Shown here in pieces: positions 35,367 through 45,929 of a DNA stretch of 64,000 bases. Within the stretch, counting starts at the first letter, position 1, and the number at the start of each line of letters is the position of its first letter. The translations under genes were made by a program, and so were the position numbers. Source of the DNA: Cristatella mucedo (Eukaryota; Bryozoa; Phylactolaemata; Cristatellidae); the NCBI GenBank assembly GCA_009760855.2, contig WPIO01000019.1, forward strand, positions 310,001 through 374,000, given 5' to 3'. The notes below the pieces were generated by a model. It saw only the letters and a list, made by a program, of their open reading frames with translations, was not told the DNA's origin and made no database searches.

Positions 35367-35884
35367 TTGGGGGGCGACACAACGATTCGTCCACTCCCAC
35401 TTGACTGACCAGCGCCCTGATGGAATACTGCCTTGAAGTCCTTGTCATCAATCAGTACGTCAGCGGCCGACGATGCTACAGCACGTTTGACACTAGGAGA
35501 CGCCACTACTGCTGCCTCGGGACGGTGTGCTGGCTCTGGAACTCCCCTTTGGCACATGAACTCAACTTGACCAGCAGACGGACCGATAATCACGCCGCCT
35601 AGGAGTTCAATGGCATCCATACCGAGTAGTAACCCGAAACCAGGAAGAACATCTGACACAAGGCAGTCCAGCACTATGGTTCGTCCGCAGAGGGCTACCG
35701 TAGCGATGCACGTGGACTTGCAGACAGCCGTGGCTCCATTCATCATCACGACTTCCTCGCACGCTCGCCTCACCCTCGCAGGGTCCTCAAGCGTCGCCGA
35801 AATGATGGACCTCGAGCACCCAGTATCCACGAGCGCAGACGCCTCGGAGTTTTCGATGAGGACACGTACCGAAGGAAGGCGCGC
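35363..35884 (-). pseudogene. Retroviral-type aspartic protease region of the LTR retrotransposon
   Basis: Read in a frame shifted by one from gag and overlapping its end (open from 36094 to 35363). The protease part starts at about 35884 (ARLPSVRVLI). It has the active-site ALVDTGCSRSIIS (Asp-Thr-Gly) at about 35827 and the later GFGLLLGMDAIELLGG strand typical of the fold. It would process the polyprotein. The frame changes again before RT, either by real frameshifting or by indels. Confidence 0.78.
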
Positions 35885-35927
35885 CATAACGGAGGGAAAG
35901 CACCGGCGCAGTAATGCGTGCTCTCCC

Positions 35928-36656
35928 CTACTCGTTTTTTGGCCAGTTTGGTACGACGGCCCGATCCGAGCAGTTAGCAGCGAGATTTTGAATGCTCCCA
36001 CAGACGTAACAGTGCCTCCCGCGACCACGGCGCGCCGCTTTAGAAGGACAATCACGGCGTGAGTGCCCGATCGCCTTGCATAGGAAACACACATCTCTGT
36101 TATTCGGTGCCTGGGGAGGCCATCCCGAACGAGAACCGGATGCGAAGCAACTTTCTGCCGCCTTCGGAATGCTGACGCTTGCCTTCACTATCACCCGAGC
36201 CTTCTCGACAAGAACATCCCCAGGCATTTCCGCGAGGTTGCATGAGGCTTGGAGGTGCCTCTTTGCGGCCTCCGGCAGCCCAGCAACAAAGGCGCATTTG
36301 ACCAAATCACCGGCCACCAGCCTAGCCAACCGATTCAAGTCCGCCCAAAAGCCATCCACATCTTCACCTTCAGCAAGGCGACGCGAGGCGAGTTCCTCGT
36401 AGGCATCGAAGCGATTCGGCGAGAATGCTGCCAGCAGCGCTTTTCTTACCGTGGCGTAGTCTTCCTTAGCCGCCTCGGGGACACCATCGTATACGGCGTA
36501 TGCCACACGTATAAGGAATAGCGGCAGGAAATTTTGCAATTCATCAACCCCTTGCATCTTGGCCAATCTTTCGAACCGATGTAGCCATTCAGGGAAGTCT
36601 CAGCTGCCGTCGAATTGCGAAATTTTTCCTTCCATCAGTTGTACTTTCAGACTCAT
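35928..36656 (-). pseudogene. gag of the LTR retrotransposon
   Basis: About 243 codons from an ATG at 36656, only 41 nt from the LTR edge, with one TGA at about 36602-36600; from 36566 it is open for 212 codons. It encodes the structural capsid/nucleocapsid protein. The middle is Ala/Glu-rich and helical-looking (DYATVRKALLAAF, DVDGFWADLNRL), as in Ty3-type gag. Near the C-terminus are two zinc knuckles: CFLCKAIGHSRRDC (intact CX2CX4HX4C) and CYVCGSIQNLAANC, in which the His position is Asn. It overlaps the protease frame. Confidence 0.78.
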
Positions 36657-36697
36657 CTTTATACGGACCACACAGTCGCTCCCGCCGAGAAATAGCT

Positions 36698-37055
36698 TGT
36701 AGTTTGGTTGCACAGCAGAGAGCCAGCCGATGCACAACACCGACAGTTTATTCCTAACAATGGGAGCCCAAGAGCACACGGCTTCCCTCAGCCCCTGCCC
36801 TCACACAACTCGCCTCCCCTGGTCGACTCCGATGACTCATCGACCACAACTGTGCACCGGCCGACCCTGATGGTGAATCCACCATCTGGCCACCAGCTGG
36901 TTACTGGCCTGTGTCCATACCACATCACAGGCGGACCACAGCTGTGCACCGGCCCCTCTCGGTGGTGCTTCTAACAGCTCACCAGTAGCTTATCAGAGGA
37001 GCCTGCATACGATACATACATACGAACTACACGCTCCCTTGACCTTACGGTCACA
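36698..37055 (-). repeat. 5' LTR (right side) of the LTR retrotransposon
   Basis: 358 bp, TG...CA, a direct repeat of 32648-33005. As the element is on the minus strand this is the 5' LTR. I see no clear TATA or polyadenylation signal in it. Confidence 0.87.
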
Positions 37056-37057
37056 AG

Positions 37058-37108
37058 TCAGGAGCCGGCATACAATACATACATACATACGTACATACGA
37101 ACTACATG
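37058..37108 (-). repeat. Extra partial copy of the LTR outer end, with (CATA)n
   Basis: Directly outside the right LTR the sequence GGAGCCGGCATACAATACAT and a (CATA)n/(CGTA) run followed by CGAACTACATG repeats the outer about 45 bp of the LTR (GGAGCCTGCATACGATACAT ... CGAACTACACG). Confidence 0.6.
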
Positions 37109-37109
37109 T

Positions 37110-38000
37110 TCTTATTGCCCTATCGGCTCCTGGTGATCGGGCCTATGAGGTCTATGCTGATGAGCCTTTAAGGCACATCAACTATCGGTAATGAAATTAA
37201 CTGGGCTGGTTTAGGAACCGGCCCATCACACCTTTGGCAAGGCAGGCAGCTCCAGCACTATCGTTCGACGTCCGGCCGCACGGACGGCGAAAACATCTAA
37301 TCAGACTTCTGTCCTTAGTTTTTTCCTTCCACAGATGTCCTGCCAGTGGAAGTGAGCCTGCTAGTCCCATCACTGTGCTCCGAAAGGGTTGTGACCGAAC
37401 CAGCTGGTTAGGTGGCTCTGGGGCTGCTCTCCGGGCGGTCCATCTCCTGGAGATCACACCCCCATCAATCGGGTAGACATGCTTGTCAGGCTCCTGGCTA
37501 TTTCTGACCAGCCCTCCCACCCGGTCTAATGTAGGGTCCGACCCCTGGAACTTGACTAATTGCTCGTGGCTAAGCCGGGCAACAGGCTAGGCCGTCTCTC
37601 CTGCCAGTCGGGTCTCCAAATCTGCCTGCCAGTTCTGCCTGCATTCCCATCTCTCCCGGCTGGAAAGTCTTATCCGTTCGTGCCCGCTCTGAAAGAGGCC
37701 CTCCTCTCAATTGGCCCCAAGCGACAGCTCGGGGCCCAGGACCTCCCTACTGGTGTTGACTCAGATCCTGACTGTTGTGGCTCTGTCCCCTCCTGCTCCA
37801 AAGCCTGGCAGGCTCCTTGGTTTGGGCTCGGGTTATGACCAAGTAGCTTTCCTTTATCTCATCCCAGTCACGGCAAGTTGGTCTCTAGGTCTAGGTCTTT
37901 AGGTCTAGGTCATCAACTTTAGGTCTGAATGAGCAAAATGAACAATCGCCCACCGTCTTCAGTTTAAAAAGTTTAACAGCCAAGGTAGGACAATGAGATA
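37110..38000. other. GC-rich flank right of the LTR retrotransposon
   Basis: C-rich stretch with a short hairpin GGGCTGGTT/AACCGGCCC near 37200. Frames of 60-107 codons on both strands carry no known motif. Confidence 0.3.
37881..37926. repeat. Short (TAGGTC)n-like repeat
   Basis: Several copies of TCTAGG/TAGGTC with variants between GGTCTCTAGG and CTTTAGGTCTG. Confidence 0.55.
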
Positions 38001-38644
38001 ATCTCAGCACACGAGCAAGTACAAAGTCAATTAATAGCTCCGATGGGTTGCAAGGCGCTAAGCCGTTGTGTGCCTTGAATGTAAGTATCCGGGGAATTTC
38101 CGCTCCTCAATTCAATGTAAAGTAGATGCATGACATGAAACTACCGTCCAGCTTTGTAGGTAAGTGGAGCTCCTTTGTTCGGAGGTTCAGAGACACAGCA
38201 ATCACATCAATGATCGGCAGTGAGGTCATAACAGCAGACATCCTCATGCGTCCTTACTTGCCTGCTCCTTAGATCAGCCTGTACCCATCGCCCTTCCTCC
38301 TGCTAACCTGCACAATATCTTTGCTGCTATCCAAAGGCGTGAACTTAGATCATTGTTTTTCAAATGTTTTGTTTTTCTAAGCAACAATTCAATTACCCTA
38401 ACCTAGTGCAAAAAAGAGTGCATGTAATCATGATAGATTGGGCAGATAGATTGCCTTGCTGTCTTAAGTCTTTAATGCCTTAAACGAAAGGTGTGAATAT
38501 CTACCGTTCATTTTACTGCTAACCGGCACTCTACTCAGAGGTAATGCTGAGGCTAAAACTACGATTCGAGTTAGCAGCTGGCTTAAAATAATAAGGGCTA
38601 ATCTGGAAGATTTCGAGTGCTTCAAGGAGACCACCGTGGCCATG

Positions 38645-38838
38645 ACGTTAACTGCATTCATTTTCATGCTTCCGGTAAAGTCATAATATCTGTCTTCACA
38701 TGCTGTATATAGGTTTACCCAATTTCACAACGTGGAGATTCAAGTCACCAGGTTGTGAAATCTGGTAAACCGATATACAGCATGAGAAGCCAGATATTTA
38801 TGACTTTATTGAGAGCATGAAAATGAATGTTGTTAAGG
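38645..38838. repeat. Long inverted repeat (about 91-bp arms, 12-bp loop)
   Basis: Left arm 38645-38735 and right arm 38748-38838. Shared blocks include GCATGAAAATGAATG, ATGACTTTA, CAGATATT, ATATACAGCATG and GGTTTACC. Weak similarity seems to continue outward (GCCAGCTGCT in both flanks). It could fold into a long hairpin, as in a foldback or MITE-like element. Confidence 0.72.
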
Positions 38839-40052
38839 TGCACGTATCTAGTGCCTTGGCCTTGTGTGACAATTTGAGAAAGGAAGTGGTCGTTCTTCTT
38901 TACACAATTGTACCCAGCATGAGGCCAGCTGCTGCCATAACTTGCTTCGAGACTGCTACCTACAAATTTGTTGAGGTAATGGGCTGCTACTTCGATGCAG
39001 GACCAACTGCACAACGTCTCTGTCAGCATGCAGCTGGCGGTGTCTGCCCTAAAAGAAATGTGAGTGTTGGTATTTCTCATTAACTGTCTGAAGAAGATAC
39101 ATTTGTTCCTGCGATACTCTGCATAGACGAGATATGGCTTAATGCCCTATGCTGCTGCTTTAAGTTGTAAGAGATGACCGCTTATTTATCACGAGAACTC
39201 TAGCTGTTCACGACTCCTCTTCGTGTTTTTGTCTATTTGGGAAGCTCACTATTATGCTTGTGAAAATATATAAATGGCTTCATATGCGATAATTCCATTG
39301 ACCTTGCATCCTGCTGACTGCAATGCCAGGATGGTCATGCACATTCCTGTCGACGAACTTCGTATGTCTACGACAATGTGAATGATGCAGGATAAACGTG
39401 TTTAGAAGTTGAATGGAATTAATTTTGTGTCTCTATATGTCAATATTCCCACATACTCTAGATTCCACTGTGTTTTTTGAGTCCTAGGTAGACTCTAGGT
39501 TATAATAAGGAGACGCCAGACGCCCGACATTGACAATAGTACCCCATACTATCCAATTACATTTAATATAGACAAGATTGGATTGCAGTGAAGAGGCTTT
39601 TCAGGAATCTGATAAGTCCCTATTGTTGGTGCAAGGGCATCAGGTCTGCTTGTGGGCATGTCGTCGTCATCGCCTGGTTCCACCCCTCCCCCTAGCCAAC
39701 GCTTCATCAGAGCAACAGGCGAGCTGCGTATTAGCACGTGACGTATCCTTGCCAATCAATTCACTTTCTGCCTATGGGTCGGCATGTACACACGATATCC
39801 ACTATCTTCTTTTACCTACTGGCACTCCAGAGCTGCATATGCGACCGCTACTACCGTTACATCCGTATGTAGGCTTTGTAGCATGTGTTACCTGGCTATT
39901 GGACAATACAGCCGTCGTCGTCAGCACCAAAACTCGCTTGCAGGGGGCTTCGTTTTTCGTCGAGCTGCCGTCGTCCGCTCGAGCCCCTAAATGTTCTCCC
40001 TTGCTCAACGTGTACGAGTTGCATTCTCTTTTCAGATCGTCTCGTAAATCTG
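38839..40052. other. No recognised gene; one 176-codon frame
   Basis: A plus-strand frame at 39578-40108 runs into the SINE tail, and minus-strand frames overlap it, so it is doubtful. The rest is A+T-rich. Confidence 0.3.
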
Positions 40053-40258
40053 CCGAAGTAAATAAAATAAACAAATCCTATCTGAATAAACAGCCTCTTT
40101 TTGCTTAGCGACAGAAGAGCCTTTACGGCTATCACCAAAGCTTGCAGTGGTGATAAAGGATTGCCCACCGCAGGAATCGAATCTACGACCTCAGGACGGA
40201 GGTCGTGAAAGCAACCGCCTTACCTAGTGTGCCATCAGCCCGCCACCAGGGATATTAT
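40053..40258 (-). mobile_element. tRNA-derived SINE, copy S1
   Basis: Read on the minus strand: a tRNA-like head with an A box (GGCACACTAGGTAAGGCGG) and B box (AGATTCGATTCCT), then GCGGTGGGC, ATCCTTTATCACCACTGCAAG, GGCTCTTCTGTCGCTA and AGGCTGTTTATTCAG. The body is shared with S2. The tail is AT-rich. Confidence 0.72.
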
Positions 40259-41007
40259 AGTAGTAGAGTTGGAGATACAGTATAGCTAAACTACGTGGCT
40301 ACATTAATAAACTGGTAAACAAATCTTGCTTCCTTAAGACTCCAAACCACACCTCTCTGATTGTCACTGACGAACAGAATTAGTTTTGCTATAACTCAGG
40401 TTGTTAATGCCCCGCTTGATAACGAGATAGTTTCAAATTCTTTCCCGTTGGCCATCGTTGGACATATACTTAAAATCCTAAATTGCATTCAGAGGTAAAG
40501 GAAACCTAGGAATCAGTTTCACATTATTGTCAAATATTTTCCAACGATTGCCGCTATGCAAGCTGTAGAAAGAATTAATTTAATGAATATTTGGACAAAA
40601 TTTATGTCCGTATTCAAGTGTCAACCCTCTACTGAAAGTGCTTTTCTTCTTGTAATCAACAACATCCTTAGGCACAACCAATAACAAGAATGTCACTGCC
40701 CTACCCTGCATGATTTTTGTGCTGCCCTTGAAAATTTTTATGGCAGCATTTGAATTAAACTATTGAGAACAACGATCGGCCTGGAAGATGTAGCACTACT
40801 GGGGTTTGAATCCTAAGACTTCGCACTTCTGATAGGCTTAGCTGTCGTGCGACCATTACCGTATGCTCAGAATTAAGGCGTCACCTTGGATAGCTGCACA
40901 CATTTGAAAGCTTCGTTACTAAGACCGCCTTGTCAGAGAGCCATCACGTTCGATCTTTTCCTAAATAATTGAACTGTCTATCACGGTAGCGTTTTGGTAC
41001 AAAAGCT
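40259..41007. other. No recognised gene; possible tRNA-like relic
   Basis: Minus-strand GGATTCAAACCCCAG at about 40800-40815 looks like an RNA polymerase III B box, but no clear A box or SINE body accompanies it. Confidence 0.3.
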
Positions 41008-41245
41008 TTTTTCCCTCAGGTGCTAGACTTTGGAACTTACTTCCGCGATACTCGCGTAACTACGTCAATTCTCCTGCTGCCTGCTGTGGCTCATCCTTTT
41101 AGTCTTGAGCTGGTAGTTCCAAGCTACTCTATTGTCTTGACTTCCGTCCTGTCTCAGCTATTGTTCTCTTTGTTTTGTGAGATGAAGTCTTTCAGTCTTT
41201 CATTTACCATATTCCCACAGAAAGCCGCATTGGCTGTGAGCACGG
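41008..41245 (+). mobile_element. LINE-B-like relic B4
   Basis: Diverged copy of the end of the LINE-B ORF: GGTGCTAGACTTTGGAACTTAC parallels the B1 GGTCCTAGACTGTGGAACTCGC, and CTCTTTGTTTTGTGAGATGAAG parallels CTCTTTGTTGCGTGAGACGAAG. It ends at GGCTGTGAGCACG. Confidence 0.65.
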
Positions 41246-41587
41246 TATGATAAACTTACCGGCGTATTACACACTTTGACACTAGGAATGAGTCAATTTC
41301 CATTCGGAAATAATTTGAATGCATGTGTGTAGCAATGGCCTACATTGGCGCAGCTTGGGAAACGTCTTGGGAGTGCTAACAACGAGACGAGCTGTTCATA
41401 TCCCACACGCTGTATCACCGTGGTCAAAAGGCACAAGCTAAAATTACTTGAAGGTTTCTCGAACTGGTGTGACAGAACAGAGTTTACTCGAAGTTAATAC
41501 GGCCTATACCACTTTACAGCCTGGGCTTATACGCTTCGGGCCTCTTTATACCATTACGATGGATTGAAGAAGATTGCTGCATCGGCA

Positions 41588-41626
41588 AGGGCCATTTCAG
41601 TTGATTGCATTGCAGTTAGCTAGAGC
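41588..41626 (+). repeat. Isolated satellite-like core
   Basis: GGGCCATTTCAGTTGATTGC followed by ATTGCAG resembles the ~170-bp satellite core. It lies just before the 5' leader of LINE-B copy B1, about 4.35 kb from the first core of the array. Confidence 0.45.
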
Positions 41627-41639
41627 TAGCTTTACCCGT

Positions 41640-44600
41640 GGAGTTTCCTAGGTGAACCACAAATAGAGTGTACCCAGGCTGGGTTCGGTTCGCTGGGACT
41701 CCCGCGCTAAAGAGCGGCTTCGGGCGACTCTTAGCGTGGTGTGGACCTTTACTTGATTTCTCCGTAATACCTTCGGGTATTCCGCTGCTATCTTCGCTGT
41801 GACTATTTATGAGCTGTCCTCGGATATGCTACACAAAACAGGACCTGCTTAGCATAAGATGCGATGTCGCCATTAGTCGATACCTACCGGCGGGCCTTCT
41901 CCGGCGGGTCAGTGCGAACCTACCTGCATCCTGCGTTCGCCCCATCAACAGCTCGGCTATCAAACCTACGACTCGTAAGTTTAAAGCGCTAAATAGTACT
42001 TGTTGCGGTAGTAGCCCACCCGCTGTAGCCCAGCACGTTGTGAAACGTCGTCCCACGGCTGTTACCAAGGTCCAATTCAAATTCGAAGAGCCAGCGTCCG
42101 CCTGGCCGGACGCAAACGGTAGAGAATACGAGCCACTTCATCGCCGTCGCCCAGTTGTTGAACAACCTCTTAAATTCCGCCTACTAAATTTCCGCTCGCT
42201 AAAAACCAAGGGGTTACTTATCCGCGATCAGGTGGTCCAGGAGAAGCTAGATGCATTTCTGCTTACCGAAACCTGGATGACGCCTTGTTCCAGTAGCTGT
42301 ATTTCCGAGACCACCCCACCCGGGTTCTCATTCTATCAGTCCATGCGTTCTGACAAGGTTGGGGGCGGGGTTGCAATTGTTGTTCGCGAATCGTTTGGCT
42401 ATAAAATGTGCAGTTTCTCGCGTGGGTCATCGTTTGAATCGGTTGCTATCAGGTCTTCATCAAAGACAATGCCTCTCACCGTTGTGATATACCGGCCTCC
42501 TTCTGGCTGTCTAAACTTGTTTATAGAGAAGTTTTCAGAGTTCCTCGCTAAAATATTTGAGTGTGACAGGCCGCTAATGATTGTAGGAGACTTCAATATT
42601 CACGTTGACAACCCTAGCAACAGCCAGGTCCGCTCATTTCTTGACTGTCTGGAGAATCTTGGTTTGGCCCAACACATTAATCATAGCACCCACGTCGGTG
42701 GCCACATTCTAGATCTCGTGATCACTAAGGATGTCCTCCCCACTGACTTTGTGGTGTGCCCACTGACCCTCTCAGATCATTGCTCGGTCTCGTTTACTGT
42801 TCCTGCTCCCTCGTACGTGCAGGGCAATGTCGAATTCGCCAAACGACGTAACTTACAAAGCATTGACTTAGACTAGTTTTTGAAATCTGTTTGTGATGCA
42901 GGCCTTCTTGATCTGCATTCAGACTCGAACGGCAGCCTCGATACCCTCACTGATGCGATGAACATGACACTCAGGAGTGCTCTTGACAAGCATGCTCCCG
43001 TTCGCTCTATCCGTGTTCAAAGTCGTCGAGATTGCTTTCAATTTACAAAAAAAATCCTTAAGATGCGCCGTGTTAAGCACAGGCTGGAACGTCGTTTCGA
43101 GAAATCGGGGTCTGAGGCAGACCTAGTCAATTTTAAAGACTTCCTTCAAATTTACACCCGAAAGCTTAAAAAAGCCAGGGCTTCTTTTTTCATTAGAAAA
43201 CTGAATTCCTGCCAGTCGGACACTAAATTGATTTACAAGACAGTAAACCATTTACTGGCCAATGCTGTGAGGTCTGACTCCCCAGATATTAAGTGCTCAG
43301 CCGAAAAGTTTTAAGCCTTCTTTACTGAAAAAATTGTGCACATTCGTGCCTCCATTAAGCACCCACCGACCAAAGCAATCGCTGTTCCTCAACCTGTGAC
43401 CTTTCTTAAGAGGTTCTCCGAAGTTTCTGCCAGTGATGTGGCTGCCTTAATAAGGTCTAGCAAAAAGAGCTCGTCTCCTGAAGACCCTATACCTTCATCT
43501 CTGTGGTCTTTACATGCAGACCAACTTAGCCCTGCCATAACCAAGATTTGTAATGCTTCATTGGGAAAAGGGGTCGTCCCCAAGTCCTTCAAATCGGCAA
43601 TCGTTAGACCTATTCTTAAAAAGCCTGGATTAGACACAGAGGTCCTAGCAAACTATCGTCCAGTTTCCCTTCTTCCGTTCTTATCAAAGATTGTTGAAAA
43701 AATTGTTGCTAAGCAGCTAGTTGAACATATTGAAAATAATGGAATGTCAGACACATTTCAATCAGGTTTCAAGAGGCACCACTCCACTGAAACTGCTCTC
43801 CTCCATTTTAACAATGACATTCTACGCGGCAACGACGACAGGAATGTCGCTGCCCTAGCTCTGCTAGATCTGTCTGCTGCCTTTGACACCATTGATCACG
43901 AAGTTCTGCTTGAAAGATTTAGAACAACGATTGGTCTGGCCGACGAAGCACTGGCGTGGTTTAAATCATACTTGTCTGATCAAGTTCAATCCGTGTCGTG
44001 TGGGGGTCAGGTCTCAGACATGAGAAGGGTCACCTGTGGAGTCCCTCAAGGGTCTGTAATTGGTCCCTTGCTGTTCTCTATTTATACGCAACCTCTGCGA
44101 AAAGTGATTAAGGCCCATGGAGTAGGATATCACTTCTATGCTGACGATACTCAGTTGTATTTGTCATTTAAACCGTCGAAATCTGCTGCAGCAACTGAGA
44201 AACTGAATGCTTGCCTTGCCGATATTCGATCCTGGATGTCAGAAAACTTCCTGAAATTAAATGACGATAAAACCGAACTGCTTGTTATAGGACACCCTAA
44301 GCGTTTGGCTGGATTGAAAGGCTTTGCTGTTCTAATAGGTGATGCTATTGTGCGACCTTCACCACGTGCTCGAAATCTGGGTGTCGTGTTCGACAGCTGC
44401 CTCAATTTCAAAAGCTTCTTTTAGAAGACTGCCTCTACAGCTAGCCATCACATCCGATCCCTATCCAAGATTAGAAGCTGTCTCCCACAGTGGCTTGTAA
44501 ACAATTTAACTAGCTCTTTAGTTCTGTCTCGGCTTGATTATTGTAATTCTATTTTGGCTGGGCTACCAAAGAAAGCTATTATGCCACTACAGCGGACTGT

Positions 44601-45187
44601 GAATATGGCTGCAAGGCTGGTCTTCAAGTCCCAGCGGTTTGAGCACGTGTCACCTTTGCTGAAAGAGCTAGAATGGTTGCCGGTTGAGCAAAGGATACAG
44701 AACAAAGTTCTTACGCTGACCCACAAGGCCCGCCACGGCTTGGCTCCTTCGTACCTAGCTGAACTGCTGCATCAGTTTCAGCCTGTTCGCGCTCTCAGGT
44801 CCTGTGTGGACAATAAATTAGCTGTCCCATTCCTCCGCTTAAAGACAGTTGGCGACAGAAGCTTTAGCTCTGCAGGTCCTAGACTGTGGAACTCGCTTCC
44901 ACAATTCTTACGCAACGACATCTACTCTCCAAGTGCTGACTATGGCACATCTTTTTCAGCGGTCCTGAACTGCTACTTCTATGCTACTCACTACCTCAAC
45001 TGCTCTGCTAACTCTGCTATGCTTCCCACTTTCTCTTTGTTGCGTGAGACGAAGTCTGTTGGCTACCGAATGCGTACCGAAAGCCGCTTAGGCTGTGAGT
45101 GTGCTAAACAAAACTCTCCTGCGTAACACCCACATGGTCTTTATGACTTTGTGGAGTTACTGACGGAGATACATTACATTACATTAT
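41640..45187 (+). mobile_element. LINE-B copy B1: near full-length non-LTR retrotransposon
   Basis: The most complete element here. A GC-rich 5' leader (about 41640-41808) is followed by one long reading frame (41809-45126) for endonuclease and reverse transcriptase, then a short 3' region (CACCCACATGGTCTTTATG, GTGGAGTTAC) and a (CATTA)n tail ending near 45187. This is the arrangement of L2/CR1/jockey-type LINEs, which move by target-primed reverse transcription. The 5' limit is a guess: composition changes there and a satellite-like motif lies just before it. Target-site duplications were not found. Confidence 0.88.
41809..45126 (+). pseudogene. LINE-B ORF: AP-like endonuclease plus reverse transcriptase, three in-frame stops
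   Basis: One frame of 1,105 codons broken only by TAG (42874), TAA (43312) and TAG (44422); no frameshift. Endonuclease domain at residues about 122-333: LTETW (Glu 154), YRPP, VGDFN (Asp 261, Asn 263), HILDLVITK and the catalytic SDH at 322-324. A basic linker follows. The RT has NYRPVSLLPFLSKIVEK, LDLSAAFDTIDH, CGVPQGSVIGPLLF and YADD at 44137-44148. The C-terminal region has AAARLVFKSQRFEHVSPLL and ELEWLPVEQRIQNKVLTL, typical of this LINE group. The first ~120 residues are not recognised. All catalytic residues I can place are kept, so the copy is fairly young but dead. The start codon is the first ATG in frame and is uncertain. Confidence 0.88.
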
Positions 45188-45905
45188 AGTGAGGGTTAGG
45201 GTCACCGGCTAGGCCGGGGTCGGTCCTACGGCGCGGCCGGATGTATGCGGTGACGTGAAGTCACCGGGGCTCTTGGGTACGGGAAGTTGGCCATGTAAGT
45301 CGTGATGTTGGAGGCTCCTGGTCTCGCCGAGTTATGCACCTGGATTCGTGCAGGCGTGCTCAGGCGATGCTGCCACGCACGCAAGGGAACGAGTACCCAA
45401 GGTCCGAGCGGAGCTGGATAGCTCGCTCGTTGTTGACTTGTTTATACCGCGTTCCCCGTGTAGCGTGTTCGTGAGCCCCATGTGTTGGCATCTTTCTGCG
45501 GAAGCTTACGACTGTGGTAGTTGTCGACTCGGACTAGCCAGCAGTTACTCAGCCAGCCGGGTTTTGGACGGCGTACACTCGTACTGTTGGATTCGGAGTC
45601 GGTACAACGACAGGACTGCGGAAGCCGACTGACCCCAACTTACACGTTTGTTCGCGCTTGCTGCGTCGTCTTGCGCCCCCGTAGTGTACTGTGTATAGGA
45701 CCCTCCCTGTAGACCTGTTTAGTTCCCCCGTTGTTGTCGGCGCATGCGTTATTACAAAGAGGTTTAACCTGACGGCCGCTCGTCTTACCCTAGCTCGGCG
45801 GCATGGCAAGCGGCAGCGTGGCCGGAGTATGGCGGGGTTTGGCGGGAAATAGCCTTTGACCCCTGGAACCCAGTTACAAGAGTATACACGAACGAAAAAG
45901 ATTAA
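45188..45905. other. GC-rich island, possibly a solo LTR or other element
   Basis: Composition jumps to clearly GC- and CpG-rich between the tail of LINE-B B1 and the first satellite unit. It starts GTGAGGGTTAGGG and ends near a GAACGAAAAAG segment. Open frames occur on both strands (up to 122 codons) but none is recognisable. Size and base composition would fit an LTR; no terminal duplication or partner LTR is visible. Confidence 0.35.
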
Positions 45906-45929
45906 TTGGAGCAACACCTAGCAGCGACC

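Larger units (their letters stand above)
32648..37055 (-). mobile_element. LTR retrotransposon, probably Ty3/Gypsy type, degraded
   Basis: Complete element in reverse orientation: LTR, gag, protease, RT, RNase H, integrase, LTR. This order occurs in Ty3/Gypsy and BEL/Pao elements. The RT block DLRKAYLQVHVDP and the compact gag with a CCHC zinc knuckle favour Ty3/Gypsy. The two 358-bp LTRs begin TG and end CA and differ at about 18 positions (5 percent). Four coding stops plus frame changes inactivate it. There is no envelope gene. No 4-6 bp target duplication is seen (GAATA on the left, AGTCA on the right). Confidence 0.87.

Noticed and set aside
37881..37926. Telomere-like repeat
   Set aside because: The unit is TAGGTC with variants, only a few copies, not TTAGGG.
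38464..39083. Two outward frames starting MKMN as a divergent gene pair
   Set aside because: Their similarity follows from the inverted repeat; beyond the arms the proteins do not align and no domain is present.
39578..40108. 176-codon plus-strand frame as a gene
   Set aside because: It runs into a SINE tail, overlaps minus-strand frames of similar length and shows no motif or splice context.
41809..45126. In-frame stops in LINE-B and the LTR pol as possible recoding of TAG/TAA/TGA
   Set aside because: All three stop types occur, at sites with no shared context, in mobile elements that are expected to decay; host FN3 exons need no recoding.
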